Assembly (NCBI GenBank): GCA_016795145.1
Contig: JAEUII010000324.1
Location: 26,317-90,316, forward strand
Reading direction: 5' to 3'
Source: Planctomycetaceae bacterium
GTDB lineage: Bacteria; Planctomycetota; Planctomycetia; Planctomycetales; Planctomycetaceae
DNA length: 64,000 bases
The notes below the pieces were generated by a model. That model was not told where the DNA came from, made no database searches, and saw nothing but the letters and a program-made list of their open reading frames with translations. This document shows, one piece after another, positions 27,837 to 36,545 of the stretch (within the stretch, counting starts at the first letter, position 1; each line of letters opens with the position of its first letter). Made by a program: the position numbers and the translations under genes.

Positions 27837-28085
27837 TCAGAATCCCTGCTGAACCTTCTTCTTCTCGGCCGCCTGCTTCTTTGCAGCTTCGACCTGATTG
27901 TGCAGCTTGAACTCAGGACCGGCAGGGAAATACTGCACGTCGTCCGTCAGATAGTCAGGCGATGGGAGAGTCTGGCCACCGATGGTGGTTTGACAGCCCG
28001 TGAGCGCACTGCAGCAGACAAGAGCCGCGAGCGACAACATGATTCCGGAGCGTGAGGAAAGTTTGTTCACGGGTTTTACCTTCAT
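27837..28085 (-). CDS. Small planctomycetal lipoprotein
   Basis: This 82-residue lipoprotein has a hydrophobic signal (GIMLSLAALVCCSALTGC) with a clean LTGC lipobox. The mature part starts QTTIGGQTLPSPDYLTDDVQYFPAGPEFKL and ends in a charged Lys/Glu/Gln helix. The TLPSPxYLTDDVQYF pattern matches short conserved lipoproteins that I recall from other planctomycetes. The function is unknown. It converges on the Gfo/Idh/MocA gene with two hairpins between the stops. Confidence 0.8.
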   Translation of the reverse strand: MKVKPVNKLSSRSGIMLSLAALVCCSALTGCQTTIGGQTLPSPDYLTDDVQYFPAGPEFKLHNQVEAAKKQAAEKKKVQQGF

Positions 28086-28339
28086 TCAACTGTGTCTGTT
28101 CCAGCATCGCGTCGTCTGGACATCCATGCCTGGTGTCGGCGCTGCCGGTTCTTCTTTGCTTCTATCGTCCTGAAAAGGCGATAGACTTGGCAGAATCGAT
28201 CTGATCGATACAGCTTTTCATTTCGCCGTCGAACTCCGGACTGCACTTCGGCAAAAACAGCCGAACGCTTCGGACGGATGACCGTGACCACGGTTCCTCA
28301 GGCGAACTTCATAACCGTCGACTCTCAAGAGAAACCCCA

Positions 28340-29197
28340 ATGCGTATTGCCGGTATTCAAACCGATGTCGTGTTCAAAGACATCAACGCCAACCTCAGTC
28401 GTCTGGAAGCGACGGTGCGCGATGAGGTCCGACAGGGGACGGAGTTGACGATTTTCCCCGAATGTTTTTCCACCGGCTATTGCTTTGATTCACTCGACGA
28501 AGCAAAACAGTTTGGCGAGAGCATTCCTGGGCCGTCGACGGATCGAGTCACCCGACTTTGCCGCGAGCTGAAGACCTATGTCATCTTCGGGATGCTCGAA
28601 CTTGCGGGCAAAGACCTGTTCAACGCAGCGGTCCTGGTCGGGCCGGACGGAGTGATTGGCAGCTACCGGAAGGTTCATCTTCCTTATTTGGGAGTCGACC
28701 GCTTCACAACGCCAGGCGACCGCCCGTTTGAAGTGTTCGAAGCCGGCGGCGTTCGCATTGGTATGCTGATTTGCTACGACGGGGGATTTCCCGAAGCGGC
28801 TCGAGTGCTGGCGATTCGCGGTGCCGACTTGATCGCTCTGCCGACGAACTGGCCGCCCGGTGGTGCGTACATGGCCGAGTATTCGATCAATTCACGGGCC
28901 ATGGAGAATGGGATCTACTTCGCCGCGGTGAATCGAGTTGGCACCGAGAACGGCTTCAGTTTCATCGGAAAAAGCCGCATTTGTAATCCGACCGGAGCCA
29001 CGATGACGTCGATCGATGACGCTCGGGCGGACGTTATGCGAGCCGACATTGATCCGGTCCAGGCACGGACAAAGAAGATCGTTCGAGTGCCCGGGAAGCA
29101 TCTGATTGATCGGATGGCCGATCGTCGTCCGGAAATGTACGGGGCAATCGTCGAGCCGCATTCGCTGAAACGCCCAGGACGGGATGAACCCGCATAG
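28340..29197 (+). CDS. Carbon-nitrogen hydrolase, nitrilase superfamily
   Basis: This cytoplasmic hydrolase of 285 residues has the Glu-Lys-Cys triad: E41 in LTIFPE, K111 in GSYRKVHLPY and C145 in GMLICYDGGFPE. The rest follows the nitrilase sandwich fold (GADLIALPTNWPPGG, ENGIYFAAVNRVGTE, FIGKSRICNPTG). Members cleave amides (omega-amidase, carbamoylputrescine amidase and others); the precise substrate cannot be assigned. It stands alone on its strand between intergenic regions. Confidence 0.9.
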   Translation: MRIAGIQTDVVFKDINANLSRLEATVRDEVRQGTELTIFPECFSTGYCFDSLDEAKQFGESIPGPSTDRVTRLCRELKTYVIFGMLELAGKDLFNAAVLVGPDGVIGSYRKVHLPYLGVDRFTTPGDRPFEVFEAGGVRIGMLICYDGGFPEAARVLAIRGADLIALPTNWPPGGAYMAEYSINSRAMENGIYFAAVNRVGTENGFSFIGKSRICNPTGATMTSIDDARADVMRADIDPVQARTKKIVRVPGKHLIDRMADRRPEMYGAIVEPHSLKRPGRDEPA

Positions 29198-29503
29198 CTG
29201 TTTTGTTCAGTTCCGGAAGATGATGGCAACGGATGTCCACGTTCCGTTGATCCTTCTCTGCCACTCGTATCGAATGACGTCGCAAACCCCATAAATCGTC
29301 TGACTTCTCAGGGTGGACACTGGTTGCGATGAACTCAACACGCGTTAGACTCTGCCGGTGCAGAAGGTGGGGAAAGTGGTTGCGAAGGTCCTGATACAGC
29401 CAGTTGGCTGAACGTGGGCAATTGGAACCAGACTTGCTTTGACACATTCATCATGTGTGAACATTAGCAAGGCTGCCGTTCATTCGCGTTCCAGGATTTT
29501 TCC
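29198..29503. other. Noncoding interval
   Basis: 306 bases between the nitrilase-family gene and the kinase gene. I see no gene, hairpin or repeat; it presumably contains the kinase promoter. Confidence 0.5.
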
Positions 29504-31018
29504 ATGTCTCAATCTGCAACAGCTGCAGGCGCAAGATTCATCAACCCTCATTCAGCTAGCCAACGGTCCATGCCGCCGATCAAGTCAAAAGACGGACTGA
29601 AGTCCTTCCTGCTGACCTCGCGGCTGCTTTCCGCCGTGGACTGGGCGAAGCACGAGCAGGAAATTGCTGGGCTTGCTGACGTCTCTTCCATACTTCAGGT
29701 TCTGGAACGGCGCCAGCTGCTGACTCCTTTGCAGACCGGCCGCATTCTGAAGGGAGAAACCGAAGGGCTGGTGCTTGGTCGTTACAAGCTGCTGTACCGA
29801 AACGCGTCGGGCAGCTTCGCGCGAGTCTTCCGGGCGGTGACGATTGACGACGGCCAGATGGTGGCGTTGAAGCTTCTGCGAGAACGCTGGGCCGATGATC
29901 CCAGGACAGTGGCGAGCTTTGAACGTGAGGCCCGCATCTGCCAGAAGTTTCGGCATCCGAACATTGTTCCGATTCTGGACATTGGCAACGAAGGGCGATT
30001 CCATTATTTCACGATGGAGTTTGTGGAAGGCGGCAACCTGCGCGACTTCCTGAAGATTCGGAAGTTTCTGAATCCGGTAGAAGCGACTCGCTGCATGCTC
30101 CATATCTGTCAGGGGCTCGAATACGCATTGACGCTCGGGGCGACTCATCGCGACCTGAAGCTGACGAACGTTTTGATGAGCAGCACCGGTGTTGCGAAGC
30201 TGGTGGACTTCGGACTCGCGGGAGCAGAATCACCAAGCCAGTCTGGTACCAGTGATGAAGTTCAGCGAGCCCTGGAGTATGCCTCACTGGAACGCGGCAC
30301 GAATGCTCCTCGTCTCGACCCTCGCAGCGACATCTTCTTTGCCGGTGCGATCTACTACGAGCTGCTTAGCGGAGAAGGCCCATGGCAAAGAACTCGCGAT
30401 CGTGAAGAACGATTGCTGTTGAGTCGCTATACGAACAGTCGCCCTCTGGAATCACTGAAGCCGGATCTTCCATCGCAGATTTTTCCGGTCGTTCGTCGCA
30501 TGATGTCGGTCAGCCCGTCGGATCGTTATCAGACCGCGGGCGATGCGGTGAAAGATCTGCGTGCCGTGCTGACATCGCTGGGTGAGCATGTCGATCCGCC
30601 AGCCGTTCAGCAGCCGCTGACGATTCAGGTGAAGCCTGATTTTCGACTGCTGGTGGTGGATACTCAGAAGAAGCGATGCTCGGTTCTGAAGGAGTATTTC
30701 GAGAAGCATGGTTTCGAGGTGACGTTTATCCAGTCGCCCGAACTGGCACTGGACAAACTGAAATCCAATAAGCCACCCGATGGAATTCTATTCCTCGCGG
30801 ACTCAATCCGTGACGAAGTGCTGACCGTGTTTCCTCAGGTGCAGGCCTACGGTCGTTCGCAAAAGGTCCCGTGTCTCGCAGTCTTCGCCGCGGAAGATGC
30901 GGAAGCCGTGAAGAAAAAAGTCGTGTCGACTCGCTTCGGAACAACGATGTACCAGCCCGCAACCCTGCGCGACATCCGCAACCACTTCGAAGACATCGGC
31001 GCCGTCACGCGGCACTAA
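29504..31018 (+). CDS. Ser/Thr protein kinase with degenerate receiver-like domain
   Basis: This 504-residue protein opens with about 85 residues of helical sequence (SRLLSAVDWAKHEQEI, RQLLTPLQTGRILKGE) typical of planctomycete kinases. The Hanks-type kinase domain follows: ATP-site Lys K123 in VALKLL, catalytic D217 in HRDLKLTNVL (Leu replaces the usual Pro) and D235 in DFGLAG. Residues about 375-500 resemble a response-regulator receiver (FRLLVVDTQKKRCSVLKEYF), but the Asp pair, phospho-acceptor and conserved Lys are not in the expected places (MYQPA instead of KP). No transmembrane segment is seen, so it should be cytoplasmic. Targets are unknown. Confidence 0.88.
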   Translation: MSQSATAAGARFINPHSASQRSMPPIKSKDGLKSFLLTSRLLSAVDWAKHEQEIAGLADVSSILQVLERRQLLTPLQTGRILKGETEGLVLGRYKLLYRNASGSFARVFRAVTIDDGQMVALKLLRERWADDPRTVASFEREARICQKFRHPNIVPILDIGNEGRFHYFTMEFVEGGNLRDFLKIRKFLNPVEATRCMLHICQGLEYALTLGATHRDLKLTNVLMSSTGVAKLVDFGLAGAESPSQSGTSDEVQRALEYASLERGTNAPRLDPRSDIFFAGAIYYELLSGEGPWQRTRDREERLLLSRYTNSRPLESLKPDLPSQIFPVVRRMMSVSPSDRYQTAGDAVKDLRAVLTSLGEHVDPPAVQQPLTIQVKPDFRLLVVDTQKKRCSVLKEYFEKHGFEVTFIQSPELALDKLKSNKPPDGILFLADSIRDEVLTVFPQVQAYGRSQKVPCLAVFAAEDAEAVKKKVVSTRFGTTMYQPATLRDIRNHFEDIGAVTRH

Positions 31019-31049
31019 CGGCTAAGAAACACCAGGCCATCCTACGCGT

Positions 31050-31067
31050 GGTTCGGCGGAGCGAACC
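31050..31067. repeat. REP-like hairpin, GTTCG-GCGGAG-CGAAC type
   Basis: GGTTCG at 31050-31055 pairs with CGAACC at 31062-31067 around the loop GCGGAG. It sits between convergent genes. The same core (in reverse orientation) occurs twice at 62428-62493. Confidence 0.65.
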
Positions 31068-31077
31068 GCGACTCTGG

Positions 31078-34000
31078 CTACTCAACGTACAGGAACTCGT
31101 TGGAACTCATCAGAGTCTGGCAGACATCGGTGACGATCTGCCGCACAACATCGGGGGCGCGACCTTTTCCGGTGGTTGTTAGGTATTCAAACTGGTTTCG
31201 AACGAAGTCGCTGACGGCCTGTCGTTCCGCGTCGACCGGGGCACGACCGTAGCAGAACTGCCACGCTGACTCGACGGCGACGGGCAATCGTTCGGGACTT
31301 GTTGCTGGCGGGTACAGCGACTGCTCACTGTTCCATGAACCCAGGTTTTGTCCTTCCGGCCCCGTCAGACTGGCGACGACTGTCCAGGCAAAGGAATCGG
31401 ATTCCACGGTTTCCACGCAATCGACCACCAGGTCAATCACTTCGCCGGGCACGACGTTGCGGATCTCCAGAGGAGTCTCAACGCTTCCCGTGGGAGCTTT
31501 CCATTCCCCCAGAAGTCCCTTTGCACTGGAGAAGATTCGGGCTCGCACGCCGTCGCCATTCGGAGCCGGACGACTGAGCGCTCCTGTGATTTTCAATGTA
31601 CCTTCGGCTGGAACCGTCATCCGACGAATCGACGCATGAGCTGCATCGCCCGTGTGCCCGCCCTGAGCATTCACCATGACCCAGCCATGGACCGGGTCGG
31701 GCAATTGCGGTCCGGCCTGATAGCGTGATCCATCCCAGAAACTCAATGGATGAAAATCCACACGACCGTCGACCACAGCACCATAACCAAACTCCCAGAC
31801 GCTCATGCGAGGCAGTTTGAGAGCTTCAAGCCCTGGGAGAGCGGGAACCTGAGCCGCATTCGTAGTCGCCAGGCAGCGATCCGCCATACGTTCGGCGGCC
31901 GTCAGAGCAAACTGGCTGTTCATCATCATCAGAGACTGCGGCGCGGAGTTTGAAACGCTGCGAGCCGGACAGTTTGTTTCCATCACCGGAGCATCAAAGG
32001 CGGACAGCATGCCGTTCGGCTGACTTCGACGCACCTGAAGATACAAACTTCTTCGGCCCGTGCTTTCTGCTTCAACAATCTGGCCCGTGTCATCGGCTTT
32101 CATCGGGACCGGTGGGCCACCCGACTGTTCTTTGAACTGCCCGCTGACAACCAGCATCGCATCACGAATGGACTCCGCGTCCATTCGGATCACCGGCTTA
32201 CGCCAGTAGAGCTGGTTGATCGGATCGATGGCTTCTTTCGCAGCATCGGGGGCGGAACTTTGGCGATACACGGTGGAGAGCATGATTTGGCGATGCATGC
32301 GTTTCCACGTCCATCCACCCTTCATAAAGTCGGATGCCAGCCAGTCCAGAAGCTTCGGGTGCACTGGTTGTTCTCCGAGCTTCCCGAATTCGCCCGCTGT
32401 TCCAACGAATGTCCTTCCGAAGTGATTCAGCCAAAGCCGGTTCATTAAGACTCTGGACACCAGTGGATGCTGTCCCGATGTCAGCCATCGTGCAAAGGCG
32501 AGACGTCGGCCGGTCGTTGGCAGTGCCGGATCATCCACGGGAATACTCGGTGCATTCGTAAAAAGGGAAGCCACTTGAAGGTCGCCCGGAGTCACCTCTT
32601 CCTTCGGCTGTCCAAATTCGCCACGATGGAAACGAAACGACTTGGGAAGATGCCCCGGAGGTTCCGTGAACGCCCGCAGAAAATTCTCAACCGGCTTCTC
32701 CGTACGAATCGCGGCGATGCGTTCATCGTACTTCTTCAGTTCATCCGCAGCGGCCTGGTTGTACTGATACAAGACACCTGGAGAAATATTCACGGCTGGA
32801 TACTTCTTCAGAAGGTCCTGCTGCTCGGCCGTACGTTTCGACACTTCTGTTTCGTAGGCGGCCTTCAACTGGTCACGGAGCGGTTGTTCGTATTTTCCCA
32901 GCTCGGTTTCAAGAGCGGCCGCGAGGAATTCGGTTTGCTTCGCATTGCGTTCATTGGAAACCTCCACCGCTCGCTGTTCCACTTCGGCCGCTTTGGCTCG
33001 ATCCGCATCTGTGTAGAGCGACACTTGCCACGACGCAGGAGTCCTCCAGTTCTGCCAGTCCATTGCAGGATCGAAGATCGCCCGCAGACGGTAATAGTCC
33101 ACATGAGAAATCGGATCGTATCGGTGATCATGGCACTGAGCACATCCGACGGATAAGCCCATCAGCGACGTGGTGACAATCTTCAATGTGTCAGCGACGC
33201 ACTGGTTGCGAGCCTGAGGAGAATCGTCACCGCTTCCCGTCCCATTCGCGGCCATCGTCAGGAATCCCGTCGCGGTCAGCAATTCAATCTGCTCGGGGGT
33301 GAGTTCAGAGCCGCGAGGTCCGGCCATCTCGTCCCCTGCAAGCTGCTCCTGAATGAAGAGACTCGCCGGTTTATCCGCGTTGAACGATCGGACCACATAG
33401 TCTCGATAACGCCAGGCATTCGGGCGTTCCGCATCGGCATTGGTTGCTCCTTCGGAATCGGCGTAGCCAGCCACATCCAGCCAGTGACGTCCCCACCGTT
33501 CTCCGTAGCGAGGCGAATCCAGCAGGCGGTCAACGAGTTTCTCCCAGGCATCGGGCGACTGATCCTCTTCGAACGCACGCACCTCTTCCGGCGTTGGAAC
33601 GACACCATGCAGATCGACCATCGCACGGCGAATGAGTGTCCGTCGATCGGCATCGGGGGAAAATGTGAGTCCCTTTGCTGTTAGCTCCGACATCAGCAAC
33701 GCGTCGATCGGAGTTCGCACGACAGGATCGGAGAACAACGGCAACTCGGGTTCTGTGATGGGCTGAAAGAACCAGTAAGAACGTTCCTCTTCGGTGATTC
33801 CAATGCCTGGGGGAATCTCCGCCGGCTCGGCTCGAAGCGTAGGAGCGCCCGCCTGAATCCACCGCTCCAGAATGGCCACATCGGCCGCCGGAACTTTCTT
33901 CTCCCCCGGCGGCATTTCACCCGCACGAATCTTCTGCATGATCAGACTGTGTTCGGAATCGCCCGGAGAAATCGCGGCACCGGAATCCCCGCCTTTGATC

Positions 34001-34290
34001 GCGAAACGACGCAATCGCAGATCGAGACCACCGTTGGTATGTTCACCGCCATGGCAATCCAGACAATAGGCCTTCAGTACCGGCCTCGCCTGACGCTCAA
34101 AAGAGACCTCCGCCTGCGGTTCAACACGTTCCTCCGTCAACGCCTGAGCCCTGACCTGAACCGTCGCAAGTACAGCACTAAGCATGACGAACAAGCGTAG
34201 CAACAGACCGCGACGATGACGATGCTCGTGCCGAAAGAAACTCTGCGCGCAGGAGTGGATCATGGGAAACTCAAACGGAAGGGAAGGCAT
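31078..34290 (-). CDS. PSD1 protein: PSCyt1, DUF1549, DUF1553
   Basis: This exported protein of up to 1070 residues has a long basic N-region and a signal core (LLLRLFVMLSAVLATVQVRAQA). The PSCyt1 heme motif CLDCHG starts at residue 76. DUF1549 includes RTPIDALLMSELTAKGLTFSPDADRRTLIRRAMVDL, GRHWLDVAGYADSEG and CAQCHDHRYDPIS with a second CxxCH. DUF1553 appears as HPLVSRVLMNRLWLNHFG, HPKLLDWLASDFM and NSAPQSLMMMNSQF. Between them lies helical coiled sequence rich in Glu/Lys. The start is uncertain: ATG 34263 (residue 10) is also possible and neither has a good Shine-Dalgarno sequence. It is smaller than the PSD1 protein at 1246 and lacks the propeller. Function is unknown. Confidence 0.87.
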   Translation of the reverse strand: MPSLPFEFPMIHSCAQSFFRHEHRHRRGLLLRLFVMLSAVLATVQVRAQALTEERVEPQAEVSFERQARPVLKAYCLDCHGGEHTNGGLDLRLRRFAIKGGDSGAAISPGDSEHSLIMQKIRAGEMPPGEKKVPAADVAILERWIQAGAPTLRAEPAEIPPGIGITEEERSYWFFQPITEPELPLFSDPVVRTPIDALLMSELTAKGLTFSPDADRRTLIRRAMVDLHGVVPTPEEVRAFEEDQSPDAWEKLVDRLLDSPRYGERWGRHWLDVAGYADSEGATNADAERPNAWRYRDYVVRSFNADKPASLFIQEQLAGDEMAGPRGSELTPEQIELLTATGFLTMAANGTGSGDDSPQARNQCVADTLKIVTTSLMGLSVGCAQCHDHRYDPISHVDYYRLRAIFDPAMDWQNWRTPASWQVSLYTDADRAKAAEVEQRAVEVSNERNAKQTEFLAAALETELGKYEQPLRDQLKAAYETEVSKRTAEQQDLLKKYPAVNISPGVLYQYNQAAADELKKYDERIAAIRTEKPVENFLRAFTEPPGHLPKSFRFHRGEFGQPKEEVTPGDLQVASLFTNAPSIPVDDPALPTTGRRLAFARWLTSGQHPLVSRVLMNRLWLNHFGRTFVGTAGEFGKLGEQPVHPKLLDWLASDFMKGGWTWKRMHRQIMLSTVYRQSSAPDAAKEAIDPINQLYWRKPVIRMDAESIRDAMLVVSGQFKEQSGGPPVPMKADDTGQIVEAESTGRRSLYLQVRRSQPNGMLSAFDAPVMETNCPARSVSNSAPQSLMMMNSQFALTAAERMADRCLATTNAAQVPALPGLEALKLPRMSVWEFGYGAVVDGRVDFHPLSFWDGSRYQAGPQLPDPVHGWVMVNAQGGHTGDAAHASIRRMTVPAEGTLKITGALSRPAPNGDGVRARIFSSAKGLLGEWKAPTGSVETPLEIRNVVPGEVIDLVVDCVETVESDSFAWTVVASLTGPEGQNLGSWNSEQSLYPPATSPERLPVAVESAWQFCYGRAPVDAERQAVSDFVRNQFEYLTTTGKGRAPDVVRQIVTDVCQTLMSSNEFLYVE

Positions 34291-34467
34291 TCAGGCGGGA
34301 CAACACAGGAGGGTAAGACAGCAGAATGAGAGGCTCAATCTGCAACCCCATTTTGGCAGCGAAACACCTGATCAACAAGCAGAATCACAACCACCCCACG
34401 GAATGCCGCGAATCCGGAATCTCACCTTCAAATGCCCAACGCGCCCGTCCTCAAGATGTGTCTCCCT

Positions 34468-34500
34468 GAGTGAGCCGCAAGGCGCTAGCCGCGGGTTCCA
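34468..34500. repeat. Single copy of a planctomycete-type intergenic repeat
   Basis: CTGAGTGAGCCGCAAGGCG, then CTAGCCGCGGGTTCCA, resembles the GAGCCGNNNGGCGTNAGCCG family of dispersed repeats that I recall from planctomycete genomes. It lies just outside the hairpin array. Confidence 0.4.
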
Positions 34501-34524
34501 TTAAGAACAAAGAATCAGGCTCTT

Positions 34525-35254
34525 GATCTAGCCTGCGAACCGGACGCTCCAGTCGGACAAGCCGACATGGTGGCGAAACAAACCGCCCCCGATGGGCTCG
34601 CCCCATCGGAGCGGCCGGTTCACAGCTAGAATCGACTCACAACGAGAAACGTACCGTTTCTGCAACAGACCCGGTCTGGGAGCGGTGGATTCGCGTTGTC
34701 GCAATCTAGCCTGCGAACCGTTCGCTCCAGTCGGCCAAGCCGACTTGGTGGCGAAACAAACCGCCCCCGATGGGCTCGCCCCATCGGAGCGGCCGGTTCA
34801 CAGCTAGAAACGACTCACAACAAGAAACGTACCGTTTCTGCAACAGACCCCGACGGGCTTGTCCCGTCGGTGAATGAGGTTGAGAAGCTAGCCTTGGAAC
34901 CTCTGCTTCAGACGGGACGAGCCCGTCTGGGAGCCTTGGATTCGCGTCGTCGCGATCTAGCTTGCGAACCGTTCGCTCCAGTCGGACAAGCCGACTGGGG
35001 GCGAGCAAATCCGCCCCCGATGGGCTTGCCCCATCGGAGCAGCCGGCTCACAGCTAGAACCGATTCACAAAAAGAAACGTACCGTTTCTGCAACAGACCC
35101 CGACGGGCTTGTCCCGTCGGTGAATGAGGTTGAGAAGCTAGCCTTGGAGCCTTTGCTTCAGACGGGACAAGCCCGTCTGGGAGCCTTGGATTCGCGTCGT
35201 CGCGATCTAGCTTGCGAACCGTTCGCTCCAGTCGGCCAAGCCGACTGGGGGCGA
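34525..35254. repeat. Left REPIN-like array, 250-bp tandem units
   Basis: Units anchored on (G)ATCTAGC begin at 34525, 34704, 34954 and 35204, spacings of 179, 250 and 250 bases. A complete unit carries five hairpins: A (CCAGTCGG..CCGACTGG), B (CCGATGGG..CCCATCGG), C (AGAAACG-TAC-CGTTTCT), D (CCGACGGG..CCCGTCGG) and E (CAGACGGG..CCCGTCTG). Loops are CTTGY in B and D and ACAAG in A and E, so A/E are inverted relative to B/D. A and B share flanks GCTCC and GGGGGCG in mirror order, giving a REPIN-like pair. The first unit lacks D and most of E. The array ends abruptly at GGGGGCGA (35254), inside a unit. Confidence 0.9.
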
Positions 35255-35349
35255 TGTCAGCAAACGAAGCACCAATACCTACTCACAACGGACTAAGTAC
35301 GATATAGTTTATTACTCCTAATCAATTTCGCCAGAAAAGGAGTTGCCCG

Positions 35350-36141
35350 TTGTCGTCCCTCAATTGCTATCGCGCTGACACAACGACTGCCGCGTACTCG
35401 TTACGCTGGTCCTGGACCGGTTGGCCTTCGCTCGGCTCAATGCCAAGCTTGAGCGAGGACGACTGGCGTACGTTGGAAGCTGCCTGGGAGCAAGACGGTA
35501 TCCGGCTGTTGGAACGAAGGTGCCAATCCGACTATTGGCAGGCGACGGTCAGTACGAAACCTTCCTCTGATCCAAGTCTCATCGTCGCTCGGCTCAAAGG
35601 TCGCATCGATCATCGATTCCGTTCCCAAAAGATACCATTCAAGTTTTCTCGCAAAGTTTCGCTCCGCGCGATTGGCAGGAATACCACGGCTGATGTTCAA
35701 GACTACATTCATTGCCAGGTGGACTCCTCGCAATTCTGTAGCTCGGAATTTGCACAAGAGCTAAAGCAGTTCACTCGCGTTTGGCACGATCAGCAGCTTC
35801 ACGCGCCGATCGAAGTTGGCAGTGGCCGATACTGGTACTTGCTGCATCTGGTGTTGGTCGTCGATGGAAGGCATAGGATCGGCAACCTCGATTTTTTGGG
35901 GCACCTGTTTGAGGCTTGCCAGGCTATCGCAATGGATCGCGGCTATCTGCTGGGAGGACTTTCTGTCATGCCCGACCATCTTCACGTATGCCTGCGTGGC
36001 GCAGTGGCTGACTCGCCGGAGACGATTGCGATTGGTTACATGAATGAGTCGTGTCGGAAACTTGGAATCATGGGGCTGTGGAGACCGAGTTACTATGTCG
36101 GGACGACCGGAGCCTACAACATGAACGCTGTGCGAGGATAG
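35350..36141 (+). CDS. REP-associated tyrosine transposase-like protein with two Y1 domains
   Basis: This 263-residue protein is related to IS200-type Y1 transposases and the RAYT family, which process REP hairpins with an HUH metal motif and a nucleophilic Tyr. TTG 35350 is the likely start: AAAAGGAG lies seven bases upstream and strand 1 of the first domain needs it. Residues about 14-125 read as one Y1 domain (SLIVARLKGRIDHRF, then IGRNTTADVQDYIHCQ) with a Tyr at 119 but no HUH; the expected place reads SDYWQATVS. Residues about 158-263 read as a second Y1 domain with HLH at 210-212 (VMPDHLHVCLRG) and YYVGTTGAYNMNAVRG, where TAG stands exactly at the Tyr position. It is flanked on both sides by the hairpin array. 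The fusion reading is inference from alignment by eye. Confidence 0.72.
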   Translation: MSSLNCYRADTTTAAYSLRWSWTGWPSLGSMPSLSEDDWRTLEAAWEQDGIRLLERRCQSDYWQATVSTKPSSDPSLIVARLKGRIDHRFRSQKIPFKFSRKVSLRAIGRNTTADVQDYIHCQVDSSQFCSSEFAQELKQFTRVWHDQQLHAPIEVGSGRYWYLLHLVLVVDGRHRIGNLDFLGHLFEACQAIAMDRGYLLGGLSVMPDHLHVCLRGAVADSPETIAIGYMNESCRKLGIMGLWRPSYYVGTTGAYNMNAVRG

Positions 36142-36142
36142 C

Positions 36143-36537
36143 CGTTAAGCCTCTGCTTCAGACGGGGCAAGCCCGTCTGGGAGCCTTGGTTTCGCGAGGT
36201 TGCTGTCTCGCCTGCCAACCGTTCGCTCCCGTCGGGCGAGCCGACTGGGGGCGAGCCGACTGGGGGCGAGCAACTCCGCCCCCGATGGGCTTGCCCCATC
36301 GGAGCGGCCGGTTCACAGCTAGAACCGACTCACAACGAGAAACGTACAGTTTCTGCAACAGACCCCGACGGGCTTGCCCCGTCGGTGAATCAGGCTCCTG
36401 AGCTAGCCTTGGAACCTCTGCTTCAGACGGGACAAGCCCGTCTGGGAGCGTTGGTTTTGTGTGTTCGCGATCTAGCTTGCGAACCGGACGCTCCAGTCGG
36501 ACAAGCCGACCGGGGGCGAAACGAGCCGACTCACGGG
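36143..36537. repeat. Right REPIN-like array
   Basis: Hairpins in order E, A, B, C, D, E, A of the same types and orientation as the left array. Repeat similarity begins at GATAGCC, which aligns with GCTAGCC of other units and supplies the transposase stop codon. Hairpin A here has a duplicated GAGCCGACTGGGGGC. Together with the left array it looks as if the transposase module occupies the place of B-C-D in one unit. Confidence 0.9.
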
Positions 36538-36545
36538 CGAGAAAA

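Noticed and set aside
28082..28291. 69-residue frame overlapping the lipoprotein start by ATGA
   Set aside because: Highly basic with no recognisable pattern and no ribosome-binding site; more likely the promoter and leader region.
34696..35127. Open frames through the hairpin array (several, both strands)
   Set aside because: They are translations of the repeat units; the products are repeated copies of the same peptides with no independent features.
34525..36537. CRISPR array
   Set aside because: The period is 250 bases, the whole unit is repeated and there are no unique spacers or cas genes.
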